A stretch of 14,778 nt of DNA from Candidatus Nitrosopolaris nunavutensis. GTDB taxonomy: Archaea > Thermoproteota > Nitrososphaeria > Nitrososphaerales > Nitrososphaeraceae. The notes beneath the pieces are model-generated. The model ran no database searches, was not told the DNA's origin, and saw nothing but the letters and a program-made list of their open reading frames with translations. This document shows, piece by piece, positions 1-6,320 of this stretch. Numbering within the stretch: the first letter of the stretch is position 1; each line of letters starts with the position of its first letter. The DNA is taken from positions 23,988-38,765 of the forward strand of contig DAOM01000111.1 in NCBI GenBank assembly GCA_002501855.1, given 5' to 3'. The position numbers were made by a program, and so were the translations under genes.

Positions 1-162
1 TATCGCAAACTTATCCAAAAAAAAAGCCGCCTTAGCAATCAAAGGAGTTATTTAGAAACACTTTCTGACTTGCGAATCGGCTATCCGGTGTGGCCATCAT
101 TGCGCTATTACTCTGATACAGTCGATAAAGTCCTAACTGCACCACGGAGGCAGTATAATTAA
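1..162 (+). CDS. 3' end of unknown protein, cut by window edge
   Basis: Frame 1 is open from the first base to a TAA at 160-162, giving 53 residues rich in Arg, Lys and Tyr and ending APRRQYN. The composition (RLSNQRSYLETLSDLRIGY early on, then WPSLRYYSDTVDKVL) looks like real protein rather than random AT-rich translation. I do not recognise the family. A second open stretch begins in frame 3 at 159 and runs to a TGA at 297-299 without its own start codon, so the original protein may have been longer and been cut by a frameshift near 155-162. The remaining downstream DNA looks non-coding. It may be an intact C-terminus or part of a remnant. Confidence 0.45.
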   Translation, partial: YRKLIQKKSRLSNQRSYLETLSDLRIGYPVWPSLRYYSDTVDKVLTAPRRQYN

Positions 163-428
163 CTCCAATTTCCGACGACCAAATTTACAAGTCTCGACGT
201 AGTCCTAGAGATGGAATTAATCAACAATATGAAAACAATATGCCTTATTCAATATCGTTTATTATCTTAAGACTACTCTTTGACGTGGAACATTGATCGC
301 GAATTCTATTGCACTTCGGTTTTTCCATGCTGACGTCTATTTAAATTTGGACTAAATTTGTGTCTTAATCTGGAAAAATCGATATTCAGCTGGTTAGTTC
401 TGTGCGTTTCTACGCTTGAATTCTAATT

Positions 429-551
429 CTACCTCTCGTTTCTCATTGTGATCAAATGTAAATGACTCAGTTTGTAATAGATGGAGCATTGTATTATTTC
501 ATTAGACAACCTGTGAGCAGTCATCATTGTTGTTTCTTTAGTCATCTCCAT
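429..551 (-). CDS. Possible small protein, 40 residues
   Basis: A 40-residue ORF on the minus strand starts with ATG at 551 (MEMTKETTMMTAHRLSNEII at its N-terminus) and stops with TAG at 429-431. Alone it would be unremarkable, but a good archaeal TATA-like sequence, TTTTAAATAA read on the minus strand (573-582), is centred about 27 bases before the ATG, the spacing expected for a leaderless archaeal transcript. It has no recognised domain, signal peptide or clear membrane segment. It could be a chance ORF or one of the small unannotated proteins common in archaea. Confidence 0.3.
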   Translation of the reverse strand: MEMTKETTMMTAHRLSNEIIQCSIYYKLSHLHLITMRNER

Positions 552-572
552 AGGCAATATTAGTGAACAGGA

Positions 573-582
573 TTATTTAAAA
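573..582 (-). promoter_or_regulatory. TATA box for the 40-residue ORF
   Basis: TTTTAAATAA on the minus strand, centred about 27 bases before the ATG at 551. The spacing fits an archaeal TATA box; it is the main support for that ORF. Confidence 0.3.
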
Positions 583-710
583 TAAGTAGTATTATCTTAG
601 TAGGTAAGTAATCAATATCAGACTAGGTCACCTTTCATAACTGATTAAATATGATGCTTGTTATACCACGATAAGTAAGGCGCATATCTAAAATCTTAAG
701 TAGCAGGTAC

Positions 711-718
711 ACTATACT
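711..718 (+). promoter_or_regulatory. Probable TATA box of hsp20
   Basis: ACTATACT lies about 26 bases before the TTG start at 741. It is a weak match, but its position is right for a leaderless transcript starting at or near the TTG. Confidence 0.35.
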
Positions 719-740
719 TCCTATAGGTGAATAATTGTAA

Positions 741-1355
741 TTGAGTTCAGATGATATCGAACCATATGATTGGTACAGCAGATTCTTTGGGGGAGCAAGA
801 AAGGGTCTGGGAGGAGGATTCTTTGACGATATGTTCAGAGGATTTGATCAAATGAGGCGACAGATGGAAAGAGAGTTTGAAGATATAGAAAAAAGAATAC
901 CCAAAGATTTGGTAAGAGAATATGACACACCACAAGGTGGAAAGGTAAGAGAGGTAGGACCAATAGTCTATGGATATTCGATGACTATTGGACCTGATGG
1001 TAAACCAAAAGTAAGAGAATTTGGAAATGTAAAATCATCAAGAGGATTTGGTGGTATCAGTAGACCTGAGATTAGTGGTGAGATAGAACCTTTGGTGGAT
1101 GTAACTACAACTGATAAGGAAGTTAAAGTTGTAGTAGAAATGCCCGGAATACCGAAGGACAATATTAGAATAAATGTTCATGATGGCACTTTAGAAGTCA
1201 AGAGCGAAGATCCTCAAAGGAAATACCATCGCACTATTGAAATACCACCAGAAACAGATATCGAAACAGCCAGATCTGCTTACAATAATGGAATACTAGA
1301 AATAACATTTAAGAAAAAGGAGCAGGCGAAAGGAAAAACGATAAAGGTAGAATAG
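741..1355 (+). CDS. hsp20: Hsp20 family small heat-shock protein
   Basis: A 204-residue ATP-independent chaperone that should form cytoplasmic oligomers and hold unfolding proteins. Residues 1-60 form a Gly- and Phe-rich, then charged N-terminal arm (RFFGGARKGLGGGFFDDMF), as usual for the variable region of sHSPs. The alpha-crystallin domain covers about 115-195: VDVTTTDKEVKVVVEMPGI, then the signature A-x-x-x-(N)-G-(I/V)-L at 177-186 (SAYNNGILEI). The C-terminal I-x-V anchoring motif is IKV at 201-203. The start is TTG at 741; the first in-frame ATG would fall at residue 31 and cut the N-terminal arm, and a TATA-like sequence sits about 26 bases before the TTG. The gene stands alone. The family assignment is firm; regulation by heat is only presumed. 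Confidence 0.93.
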   Translation: MSSDDIEPYDWYSRFFGGARKGLGGGFFDDMFRGFDQMRRQMEREFEDIEKRIPKDLVREYDTPQGGKVREVGPIVYGYSMTIGPDGKPKVREFGNVKSSRGFGGISRPEISGEIEPLVDVTTTDKEVKVVVEMPGIPKDNIRINVHDGTLEVKSEDPQRKYHRTIEIPPETDIETARSAYNNGILEITFKKKEQAKGKTIKVE

Positions 1356-1388
1356 CTAATTATTTCTTTATTTATTCTTCACTATCTC

Positions 1389-1418
1389 CTGGTGAGAAGG
1401 TATTGCCTTCGCCACCAG
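1389..1418 (+). terminator. Hairpin after hsp20
   Basis: CTGGTG-A-GAAGG / CCTTC-GC-CACCAG around a five-base loop TATTG: an 11-bp stem with a small internal bulge, 34 bases after the hsp20 stop. T-rich sequence lies before it (1358-1380), the more usual archaeal termination signal. Either could end the transcript; the hairpin may also be a chance structure. Confidence 0.35.
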
Positions 1419-1664
1419 AAAATTCTTCACCTAAATCAGTGACTATCACACCAGATCACGGCTTAACTGTTACTAAGGACTATAGAATTCCTTTTAAGGT
1501 TCCCGGCATGACGGGATTATAGGAAATTGGTGTGCTGAAAAAGCATCTTCGTAAACTTCAGTTTGAGCGAGCGACTCTGCAAAGTTGATTTTTGTGATTT
1601 GTGTCTGTGCACGACAGCTGCATATGTATCATATTGTTCCCTACAACAGATCTGAACATCTATG

Positions 1665-1672
1665 TTATTATA
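1665..1672 (+). promoter_or_regulatory. TATA box of the dodecin gene
   Basis: TTATTATA is centred 27 bases before the ATG at 1696, the expected distance for a leaderless archaeal transcript. Confidence 0.5.
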
Positions 1673-1695
1673 AGAGGTAACTCATATTTAGAAGC

Positions 1696-1905
1696 ATGTC
1701 AGTAGCCAAAATAGTAGAGCTTGTTGGTAGTTCTGAGAAGGGGTGGGAAGATGCAGCACAGACTGCAGTTAAAGAGGCAACCAAGACAATTCGAGGAATC
1801 CATGGAATAGAAGTTAAAGATATAACTGCGAAAATAGATAGCAAAACAGGAAAAATACGACAGTACAGAGTCGGTATTAAGTTATCCTTTGGTATAGAAG
1901 GATAG
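1696..1905 (+). CDS. Dodecin, flavin-binding storage protein
   Basis: A 69-residue protein that matches the dodecin family in length and pattern: a first strand (AKIVELVGSSEKGWEDAAQ), an amphipathic helix (WEDAAQTAVKEATKTIRG), then two strands with IEVKDITAKID and YRVGIKLSFGIE. Dodecins form hollow dodecamers that bind flavins (riboflavin, FMN or breakdown products such as lumichrome) between subunits and buffer free flavin. In bacterial dodecins a Trp stacks on the flavin; in this sequence the only Trp is residue 17 or so, at the helix start, where many dodecins carry SW or GW. The gene has its own TATA box and is 340 bases from hsp20, so it is probably a single transcription unit. The assignment is strong; ligand choice cannot be read from sequence. 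Confidence 0.92.
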   Translation: MSVAKIVELVGSSEKGWEDAAQTAVKEATKTIRGIHGIEVKDITAKIDSKTGKIRQYRVGIKLSFGIEG

Positions 1906-1996
1906 TCGCCTACGATATATTTCTAATAGTTTGTACCTATCAAACGGTTTTTTTCTTAAAGATTTTCACATCCTCCGAAGCCGGTTACCCATGGCG

Positions 1997-2317
1997 TTAT
2001 AGGGTATGTGGCCATTCTCCGAATATTTTCAATGTACCTTCGCCTTGAGTGGTAAGAATAAAGTTACTTTGTCTACCCTTGTACTCAATTTCTACCATTG
2101 GATTGTCTAACCCCTCAGCAATGCTCATAGGATTTAGTAAACCCTTAGGTCTGCTGTGTTTGACCGCGCCGGGTCTGAGTTTGATCTACCAAAAGACATT
2201 TCAGTAGATTTTACTACACACGATGTATTTGTACCGGATAGCCTAATGACCGTGCTCTCCGCCTTGATATCCTCCTGTGTCGCGTCCATATTTCTTGACC
2301 AGTTCGTATCGTTTCAT
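1997..2317 (-). pseudogene. Broken small gene, unknown family
   Basis: Three minus-strand frames follow one another and all read like protein. ATG at 2317 opens 24 residues (MKRYELVKKYGRDTGGYQGG) ending at TAG 2243-2245. An overlapping 51-residue ORF runs 2289-2134 (starting MDATQEDIKAESTV). A 43-residue ORF runs 2128-1997 (VEIEYKGRQSNFILTTQGEG, then TLKIFGEWPHTL). The total span, 321 bases, is a multiple of three, as if compensating frameshifts split one gene of about 106 residues. An AT-rich element at 2340-2349 is about 28 bases before the first ATG. Alternatively the 51- and 43-residue ORFs are separate small genes, only five bases apart. The family is not recognised. Confidence 0.45.
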
Positions 2318-2436
2318 CTGTTTGTGACTTGCCCCGATAGCTTAATTTATTGATACGCCTAATACAGGGATCGAAGAGAAGCGATGGCCAAGTCCTCTAG
2401 ACTGTCTTTTCAGTTCTGAACCTGACCCTAAGATAA

Positions 2437-3117
2437 TTATTCATCCATGTCCTCTGCCTCTTGTCTGATTTGTTTGATTGTTTTAGTTAAACTCAATTTT
2501 GTGGGCCCTGACCAAATTTTAATATAAAGTGTTTTATTTTCATCGTAGGGTCTTGGAACATCACTATAATTCAGCGTATTTGGAGATGTTGGATCATGTT
2601 TAATGAATACTATCACATCTAATTCTGGAATTATAAATAGCATCAAATCTGCACTTTCATCGATGGGTAGGTATCGAGGATTGTTGTCTTCATTCCAGAT
2701 CAAGTGAATATGTCCTATACCCCTTCCATTAATGTCGCCATGGACATCGTCAAGTTTTGTTTCTCTACTCGAATTCTTGACTCGCATGTAATAACCAGTT
2801 TGAATTCCTGTACTATACTGGATTCCTTTCTTGAAGAATCCTCCAAATTCGGGCTCGGGGGATTTAGTCTTTTCTAATAAGAGTGAACTATTTTCACTCG
2901 CGCCAGCCGGGATCTGTTGTTTGCGTTCCCTAATTGCCTTATCAATCTCTGGCTTGAACGTCCAATATGCTACACCTAATATGGCCAAGGTGAGACCTGT
3001 AGCAACAGATGTCACATATTCTGCCAAGTGTACGCCCTCTTCTGTTACTAGTATTAACAACATAGACGCAATAGCCGCAATGCCAGATAGCCCAAGGATT
3101 TTGCGCGTGAATAACAT
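2437..3117 (-). CDS. Membrane protein with two N-terminal helices
   Basis: A 226-residue protein, start ATG at 3117. Residues 8-24 (LGLSGIAAIASMLLILV) and 33-53 (EYVTSVATGLTLAILGVAYW) are strong membrane segments joined by a short loop. The basic stretch after the second (KAIRERKQQ, 60-68) suggests that both termini face the cytoplasm. A Ser/Pro-rich linker (70-92) leads to a soluble domain at about 95-205 with alternating strands (GYYMRVKNSSRETK, DLMLFIIPELDVIVFI), resembling a beta-sandwich. The tail is a charged helix. I do not recognise the family; YYMRVKN-type domains occur in archaeal membrane proteins of unknown function. It is probably monocistronic, since its promoter is its own and its upstream neighbour is a doubtful ORF. 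Confidence 0.75.
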   Translation of the reverse strand: MLFTRKILGLSGIAAIASMLLILVTEEGVHLAEYVTSVATGLTLAILGVAYWTFKPEIDKAIRERKQQIPAGASENSSLLLEKTKSPEPEFGGFFKKGIQYSTGIQTGYYMRVKNSSRETKLDDVHGDINGRGIGHIHLIWNEDNNPRYLPIDESADLMLFIIPELDVIVFIKHDPTSPNTLNYSDVPRPYDENKTLYIKIWSGPTKLSLTKTIKQIRQEAEDMDE

Positions 3118-3138
3118 TCCTTAAAAGTTTGTACTGAC

Positions 3139-3180
3139 AACTATTTAACACGTAGAAGCAACTAGTTAACACGTAGAAGC
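3139..3180. repeat. 21-bp tandem direct repeat over a promoter
   Basis: AACTATTTAACACGTAGAAGC (3139-3159) is followed directly by AACTAGTTAACACGTAGAAGC (3160-3180); the units differ at one base. The copy nearer the gene contains the TATA box, the other sits where a BRE or activator site would be. Two further ACGT words follow at 3222-3225 and 3236-3239, within an inverted TTACGT...ACGTAA (3220-3225 and 3236-3241). This could be a paired operator or a simple slippage duplication. Confidence 0.7.
3142..3149 (-). promoter_or_regulatory. TATA box of the two-helix membrane protein
   Basis: GTTAAATA on the minus strand, centred 28 bases before the ATG at 3117, implying a leaderless or nearly leaderless transcript. 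It lies inside the first copy of the 21-bp tandem repeat. Confidence 0.45.
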
Positions 3181-3343
3181 AAAGGAAAGACGGCATTACT
3201 ATTGGTCTAAAACGCGATTATTACGTGAACATCAGTACGTAAACAATATTATAAAATCTCACACCCTAACTTAGCAGAACTCAAGTTACAGTTCTGGTGA
3301 ACATTCGGGTCTATATATGATCACTCGTCATTTAGGGGGTTTA

Positions 3344-3616
3344 TCATGTCGGCCATATTTTCTCGATGTCTTCGGATAATCCCGCGCGACTGAACAGCGG
3401 AGAATACGCTCCTGAAATTACTGTCAAGTATCCATCGTAGTTTGTTTTCACATCCTTTGGTGGCAACTCCTTGATTCCTCGAGAACAAATAATGACAACA
3501 TTGTTCTGATTGCAGCTCATGCTGTCAGATTCCTTCACTTCATTAATGAAGTCACAAGAGTACCGTACTGAATGTTTGATTGGAGCGATTGATAAAGACC
3601 CACTTACAATAGCCAA
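3344..3616 (-). CDS. Doubtful ORF, unknown
   Basis: A 90-residue minus-strand ORF from TTG at 3616, with an internal ATG at residue 33 (3520) that would give 58 residues. The translation reads reasonably like protein (NNVVIICSRGIKELPPKDVK, then YLTVISGAYSPLF) but has no recognised motif. No clear TATA box was found before either start. The frame is also open upstream of the TTG, just beyond the end of the integrase remnant, so it may be the 3' part of another decayed gene. An opposing ORF at 3510-3731 is antisense to it and to the integrase remnant and is not favoured. Confidence 0.3.
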   Translation of the reverse strand: MAIVSGSLSIAPIKHSVRYSCDFINEVKESDSMSCNQNNVVIICSRGIKELPPKDVKTNYDGYLTVISGAYSPLFSRAGLSEDIEKIWPT

Positions 3617-3876
3617 ACTTCTGTCGACCTGCGTTATGACGACTCTCGCAAGACATAGACATGACGCTTTACATTGTTACCTACCCCATTCATGTAACGG
3701 GTCAACGGTTTCAGGCTTTCTAAGACTCTAAATAACGCAAGATATCTTTTCTTGTCATATCAATGAACACTTTATGTCCCAAAAACCTTGAAAGAACAAT
3801 GAGATTTGATATGATATTGGGCCTATACTTATCAGAAAGATTGATCTCTATCTTTAGGGATAAAACATAATGCCAT

Positions 3877-3906
3877 AAAACTCTATAGCAATAGTTATAG
3901 AGTTTT
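3877..3906. repeat. Perfect 11-bp inverted repeat
   Basis: AAAACTCTATA (3877-3887) and TATAGAGTTTT (3896-3906) are exact reverse complements around an eight-base spacer GCAATAGT, making a strong hairpin with A/T ends on both strands. It lies inside the integrase remnant, in sequence still readable as protein, so it may be a chance palindrome, a bidirectional terminator-like structure, or a recombination scar. Confidence 0.6.
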
Positions 3907-3919
3907 CTTTTGGGAACTA

Positions 3920-3950
3920 CTACTAATTGTTTACCTCTACTAATTGTTTA
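3920..3950. repeat. 14-bp direct repeat at 17-bp period inside integrase remnant
   Basis: CTACTAATTGTTTA occurs at 3920-3933 and again at 3937-3950. Removing one 17-base unit rejoins the reading frames of the integrase remnant (IHKQLV continues into VVPKRK and on to YVLSL), so the repeat is best read as a slippage duplication that broke the gene. Confidence 0.65.
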
Positions 3951-4254
3951 TGGATGTATTTGTAAATCCCTGCAGCAGCTAGATCTAATTTTGTGGCATT
4001 TATCTCGTCCTCATTTGTTGGTGAATTTGTTGATCATAAGTATAGTTGGTTTTTCTCCAGCTGTTGTTGTTGTCGTCTGCATTATGAAACTTCTTTCTTT
4101 TGTATTACTTATACTTGCGTATGATCATACCTAAAAAATATATTGTATAGCATTATATTTTGGCATAGAAAGATAATGATACTCAAAAAATTAAAACGAA
4201 AATATTAGACTAAAACAATGCAACGCATGCTCAACTGGGTTGGCTTGAATAGTA

Positions 4255-4587
4255 TTATTTCTGCTTCTCGATCTTTTTCTCCAATGCGAGTATGCTCTGA
4301 TTTAGGAGAAAAATTTCATTTAAAATTTTATCGTGATGGTTCGCGAAAGCTTCCAAGTCTGTCAAAATCCTTCTATTCTTCTCTTCGACATTCTCGATTC
4401 GTTGCAGTATATAATCTTGCTTACGTGAAGTCTTCTTCTGCCTATTATATATCCACCAAGTTATTATTGCGCCTATCGCGGCCCCTCCGACTATGCCCAA
4501 ATACGTACTTGAAGCATTTGTCATATCGATACAATCTTTAGCAAGTTCTGGCATACATCCCCATATCGAAAGAATTGACAACCACAT
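4255..4587 (-). CDS. Small membrane-anchored coiled-coil protein
   Basis: A 110-residue protein, ATG at 4587. Residues 29-47 (YLGIVGGAAIGAIITWWIY) form one membrane helix with a Gly-rich, glycine-zipper-like face, followed at once by basic residues (NRQKKTSRKQ). This places the C-terminus in the cytoplasm and the short N-terminus, with Cys11 and Cys19, outside. Residues 57-110 are a heptad-rich helix (YILQRIENVEEKNRRILTDL, then NEIFLLNQSILALEKKIEKQ), a likely coiled coil. Function is unknown; the layout suits a membrane tether or oligomeric scaffold. A good TATA box lies 28 bases upstream. Later ATGs exist (residues 12 and 22), the latter giving a shorter outside segment, but the TATA spacing favours the first. 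Confidence 0.7.
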   Translation of the reverse strand: MWLSILSIWGCMPELAKDCIDMTNASSTYLGIVGGAAIGAIITWWIYNRQKKTSRKQDYILQRIENVEEKNRRILTDLEAFANHHDKILNEIFLLNQSILALEKKIEKQK

Positions 4588-4611
4588 AGTATAATGATGT
4601 TACAGCTTTGA

Positions 4612-4619
4612 TTTTATAA
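4612..4619 (-). promoter_or_regulatory. TATA box of the coiled-coil membrane protein
   Basis: TTATAAAA on the minus strand, with the purine-rich GAGAAAATG upstream as a possible BRE, centred 28 bases before the ATG at 4587. This is one of the clearest promoters in the window. Confidence 0.55.
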
Positions 4620-4995
4620 CATTTTCTCAACCTGTACTGCCGGCTTCATCGGACTCACTAAGAATTCGTTCAGATTTTTGAAAAATGGAACATTTTATCG
4701 AACGTAGAGCTACGAAGGGTATCAGTAATAACGATATTCAGAATAATAGATTCTTACCTCCATAGGACACGGTCTTGTGGCCCGGTGCTCTAGTTACTCT
4801 CATTGTGTATTTTGATCACAATATGTGTTGTTAAAATAGATTTACAAGTGGTTAGCTATCGGACAAACGTAGTCTAATTGAGCTCTCCCACTAGGCAAGA
4901 AGAGAACGGGATCATATTTCGGACATAGAAATTTCGCAGATTAAAAAGAGAGGAGATAACTAGCTCTAATCAAACGACAGTCTGTAGCTACAGGA

Positions 4996-5236
4996 TTACG
5001 TTTCCGATTTTTGCACGAAATTGTCGAACGTTTTATGCCATGGCTCTATGCTGATAAGGTCTGGTCATGAATCTAATGCGTCGTAGTAATTAGCATAGAT
5101 GAGTACCAATCAGCTGTTAATTTATGAGCCAGCGCACTCATCAAGTCACCTGATTTTATATCGGAGTCTGCATGTTCATGTTCTTCTTTGATTTTTGGAT
5201 GAGAATGTCATTAGTAAATTTTCCTCGTCTTTCGTG
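4996..5236 (-). pseudogene. Decayed gene fragment, unknown family
   Basis: Minus-strand frames join into a protein-like stretch. Around 5236-5190 one frame reads FHERRGKFTNDILI. The frame open from 5207 reads HPKIKEEHEHADSDIKSGDL, then MSALAHKLTADWYSS, ending at a TAG at 5073-5075. In another frame the sequence continues YANYYDALDS, an in-frame TGA at 5065-5067, then PDLISIEPWHKTFDNFVQKS and a final TAA at 4996-4998. At least two frameshifts and one nonsense codon break it. There is no start codon in the readable part and no recognised domain. Confidence 0.4.
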
Positions 5237-5300
5237 GAATGTATGTTAGGGCATTATGCAATTTTCAAATTTCATTATTTTCTGTTTATTGTAGCTAGAC

Positions 5301-5317
5301 TTTGAAGAATCTTCAAA
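5301..5317. promoter_or_regulatory. 17-bp dyad, TTTGAAGA-A-TCTTCAAA
   Basis: A perfect 8-bp inverted repeat around one central base. It looks like an operator half-site pair, but no gene start lies close by, so a role is unsupported. Confidence 0.25.
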
Positions 5318-5537
5318 AATGTGAATACTGTCTTTCAAATGCATTAAACATTCAGAATGCAAATTAAGCGAACGGATTTTAGGATAGCAACTCCAAACTC
5401 AGATAAAAAGTATTCTAAAGTTAGAGCACGTCTAATGAGCAATTGTCAATTCCTGTGTGAGCAGAAGTGGGCACATATACGAATTGACCCATGATATGCG
5501 CATGATGGCGATCAAAAAAGAACTAGATTGAGTGTAG

Positions 5538-5708
5538 GAGAAAAGTCGGACAATAAAAATTCACCATATCCTGAGGCATCTAGAGCCATTATTACAAGAC
5601 CCGGCGACTGATGATCTTCTATTAAATTATCTGCAAGATGACAAACGATTGGCTGAGGAAATAATATCCGGGCACATCATCGCAAGGATATTAATTGAAT
5701 TCCCATAG
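5538..5708 (+). pseudogene. Start-less coding fragment
   Basis: A frame open from just after a TAG (5535-5537) to a TAG at 5706-5708, 56 residues, with no ATG, GTG or usable TTG near its beginning. The later part reads like a folded helical protein: LEPLLQDPATDDLLLNYLQD followed by DKRLAEEIISGHIIARILIE. It is 126 bases before the next gene but in another frame. It is likely the 3' remnant of a lost gene; the family is not recognised. Confidence 0.3.
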
Positions 5709-5798
5709 ATTCTGTCAGCAATTAACAAGTTAAGAAGCACATAAACTAAAGTGTACCTGGTGTTCGTAATAGATCAGCAACAACATGGCAATAGAGTC

Positions 5799-5806
5799 GT
5801 TTAATA
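5799..5806 (+). promoter_or_regulatory. TATA box of the 161-residue protein gene
   Basis: GTTTAATA is centred about 32 bases before the TTG at 5835, which would give a leader of only a few bases. Confidence 0.4.
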
Positions 5807-5834
5807 GAGTTTACACTAATAGTTCTAGTTAGGC

Positions 5835-6320
5835 TTGTTTACTAGAAAGAATGCTAATAAGGATGATGAAAAGCAGAGACAAGTAGAACGCTTTTACATT
5901 TTGTTGAGGACTTTAATGGATGAATTGTTTGAATATGCACCAAAGTCAGGACATGTCAAGATGCCTTTCAATGTATCTTTTGGATTGATCCACGACCAGC
6001 GGGACTCTATATTGCTATCAGGAATAGAGCAGAAAACAGGGAAAAAGACGTATCTTTATAATGTACGAATATTTGGACAGATGTTTGAAGATAAAAGAGA
6101 ACAAATGATTGCGGATAAGACTGCAGATACATTATTTAGTTGGATTGGAGATGTTTGCTCCTTGTACGTAAGACCATTTGTTTATGATTACGTTGTAAAC
6201 ACCCAACATAGAGGAAAGGGAGCTGCAGATAGAACTACTAGACAGATCGTCAGGGGTTTTCTAAACAAACTTGTTAATGATCCTGAACTAAAATATGTTT
6301 TGAATACTATTAAGGGATAA
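5835..6320 (+). CDS. Unknown soluble protein, 161 residues
   Basis: The start is TTG at 5835 (MFTRKNANKDDEKQ); the first in-frame ATG is at residue 28, and the TATA box near 5803 supports the earlier start. The protein is a mixed alpha/beta, soluble, probably cytoplasmic protein: an N-terminal helix (QRQVERFYILLRTLMDELFE), a strand-turn region (MPFNVSFGLIHDQRDSILLS), a central FGQMFEDKREQM helix, and a basic C-terminal helical part (GKGAADRTTRQIVRGFLNKL). No signal peptide, membrane helix, or known catalytic motif is visible. Base composition and codon use resemble the neighbouring intact genes. I do not recognise the family. The last 33 bases overlap a decayed gene on the other strand. Confidence 0.7.
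   Translation: MFTRKNANKDDEKQRQVERFYILLRTLMDELFEYAPKSGHVKMPFNVSFGLIHDQRDSILLSGIEQKTGKKTYLYNVRIFGQMFEDKREQMIADKTADTLFSWIGDVCSLYVRPFVYDYVVNTQHRGKGAADRTTRQIVRGFLNKLVNDPELKYVLNTIKG

Larger units (their letters stand above)
163..740. other. Mostly non-coding gap before hsp20
   Basis: AT-rich stretch with no long ORF. It contains the open but start-less frame 3 stretch at 159-299 (possible frameshifted continuation of the gene before it), a possible 40-residue ORF on the minus strand at 429-551, and the promoter of the Hsp20 gene. No tRNA, rRNA, CRISPR or long repeat was seen here. Confidence 0.5.
1356..1695. other. Gap between hsp20 and dodecin genes
   Basis: Holds the T-rich tract and hairpin after hsp20 and the dodecin promoter. 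In between, a plus-strand frame is open to a TAG at about 1518-1520 and reads protein-like (KSVTITPDHGLTVTKDYRIP, then FKVPGMTGL), without a start codon outside hsp20. A minus-strand frame around 1500-1615 also reads protein-like (KINFAESLAQTEVYEDAF) with no start. Both could be remnants of lost genes; neither is recognised. Confidence 0.3.
3680..4082 (-). pseudogene. Decayed integrase (tyrosine recombinase), N-terminal part
   Basis: Successive minus-strand frames form one protein. ATG at 4082 gives MQTTTTTAGEKPTILMINKF up to a TGA at 4011-4013. The next frame gives NEDEINATKLDLAAAGIYKY and IHKQLVEVNN, ending at 3923. A third gives YVLSLKIEINLSDKYRPNII, then IVLSRFLGHKVF and DMTRKDILRYLES, ending at TAG 3720-3722. 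A fourth adds RKPETVDPLHEW near 3686-3719. As I recall, T-R-x-D-I-L-x-Y-L-x-S-x-R-K-P-E-x-x-D-P-L-H-x-W is typical of the SAM-like core-binding domain of thaumarchaeal XerC/D-type integrases. The catalytic domain (R...HxxR...Y) is absent. Breaks: a frameshift near 4011, a 17-bp tandem duplication near 3920-3950, and loss of about two bases near 3719. It marks a former mobile-element or virus integration; the family is recognised from memory. Confidence 0.6.
4588..5834. other. Long gap with coding remnants
   Basis: No intact gene. It holds the promoter above, short minus-strand protein-like stretches near 4608-4810 (VPFFKNLNEFLVSPMKPAVQ, open from a stop, no start), the remnants at 4996-5236 and 5538-5708, a 17-bp dyad at 5301-5317, and the promoter of the gene at 5835. 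No RNA gene was recognised. Confidence 0.45.

Noticed and set aside
2156..2353. 65-residue plus-strand ORF
   Set aside because: Lies opposite the three protein-like minus-strand frames at 1997-2317, which explain the bases better.
3510..3731. 73-residue plus-strand ORF
   Set aside because: Antisense to the integrase remnant and to the minus-strand ORF; no promoter and no protein-like pattern.
3910..4134. 74-residue plus-strand ORF with hydrophobic stretches
   Set aside because: It is antisense to the integrase remnant, whose minus-strand frames carry recognisable family sequence; the hydrophobicity comes from complementing AT-rich, Asn/Lys-rich codons.
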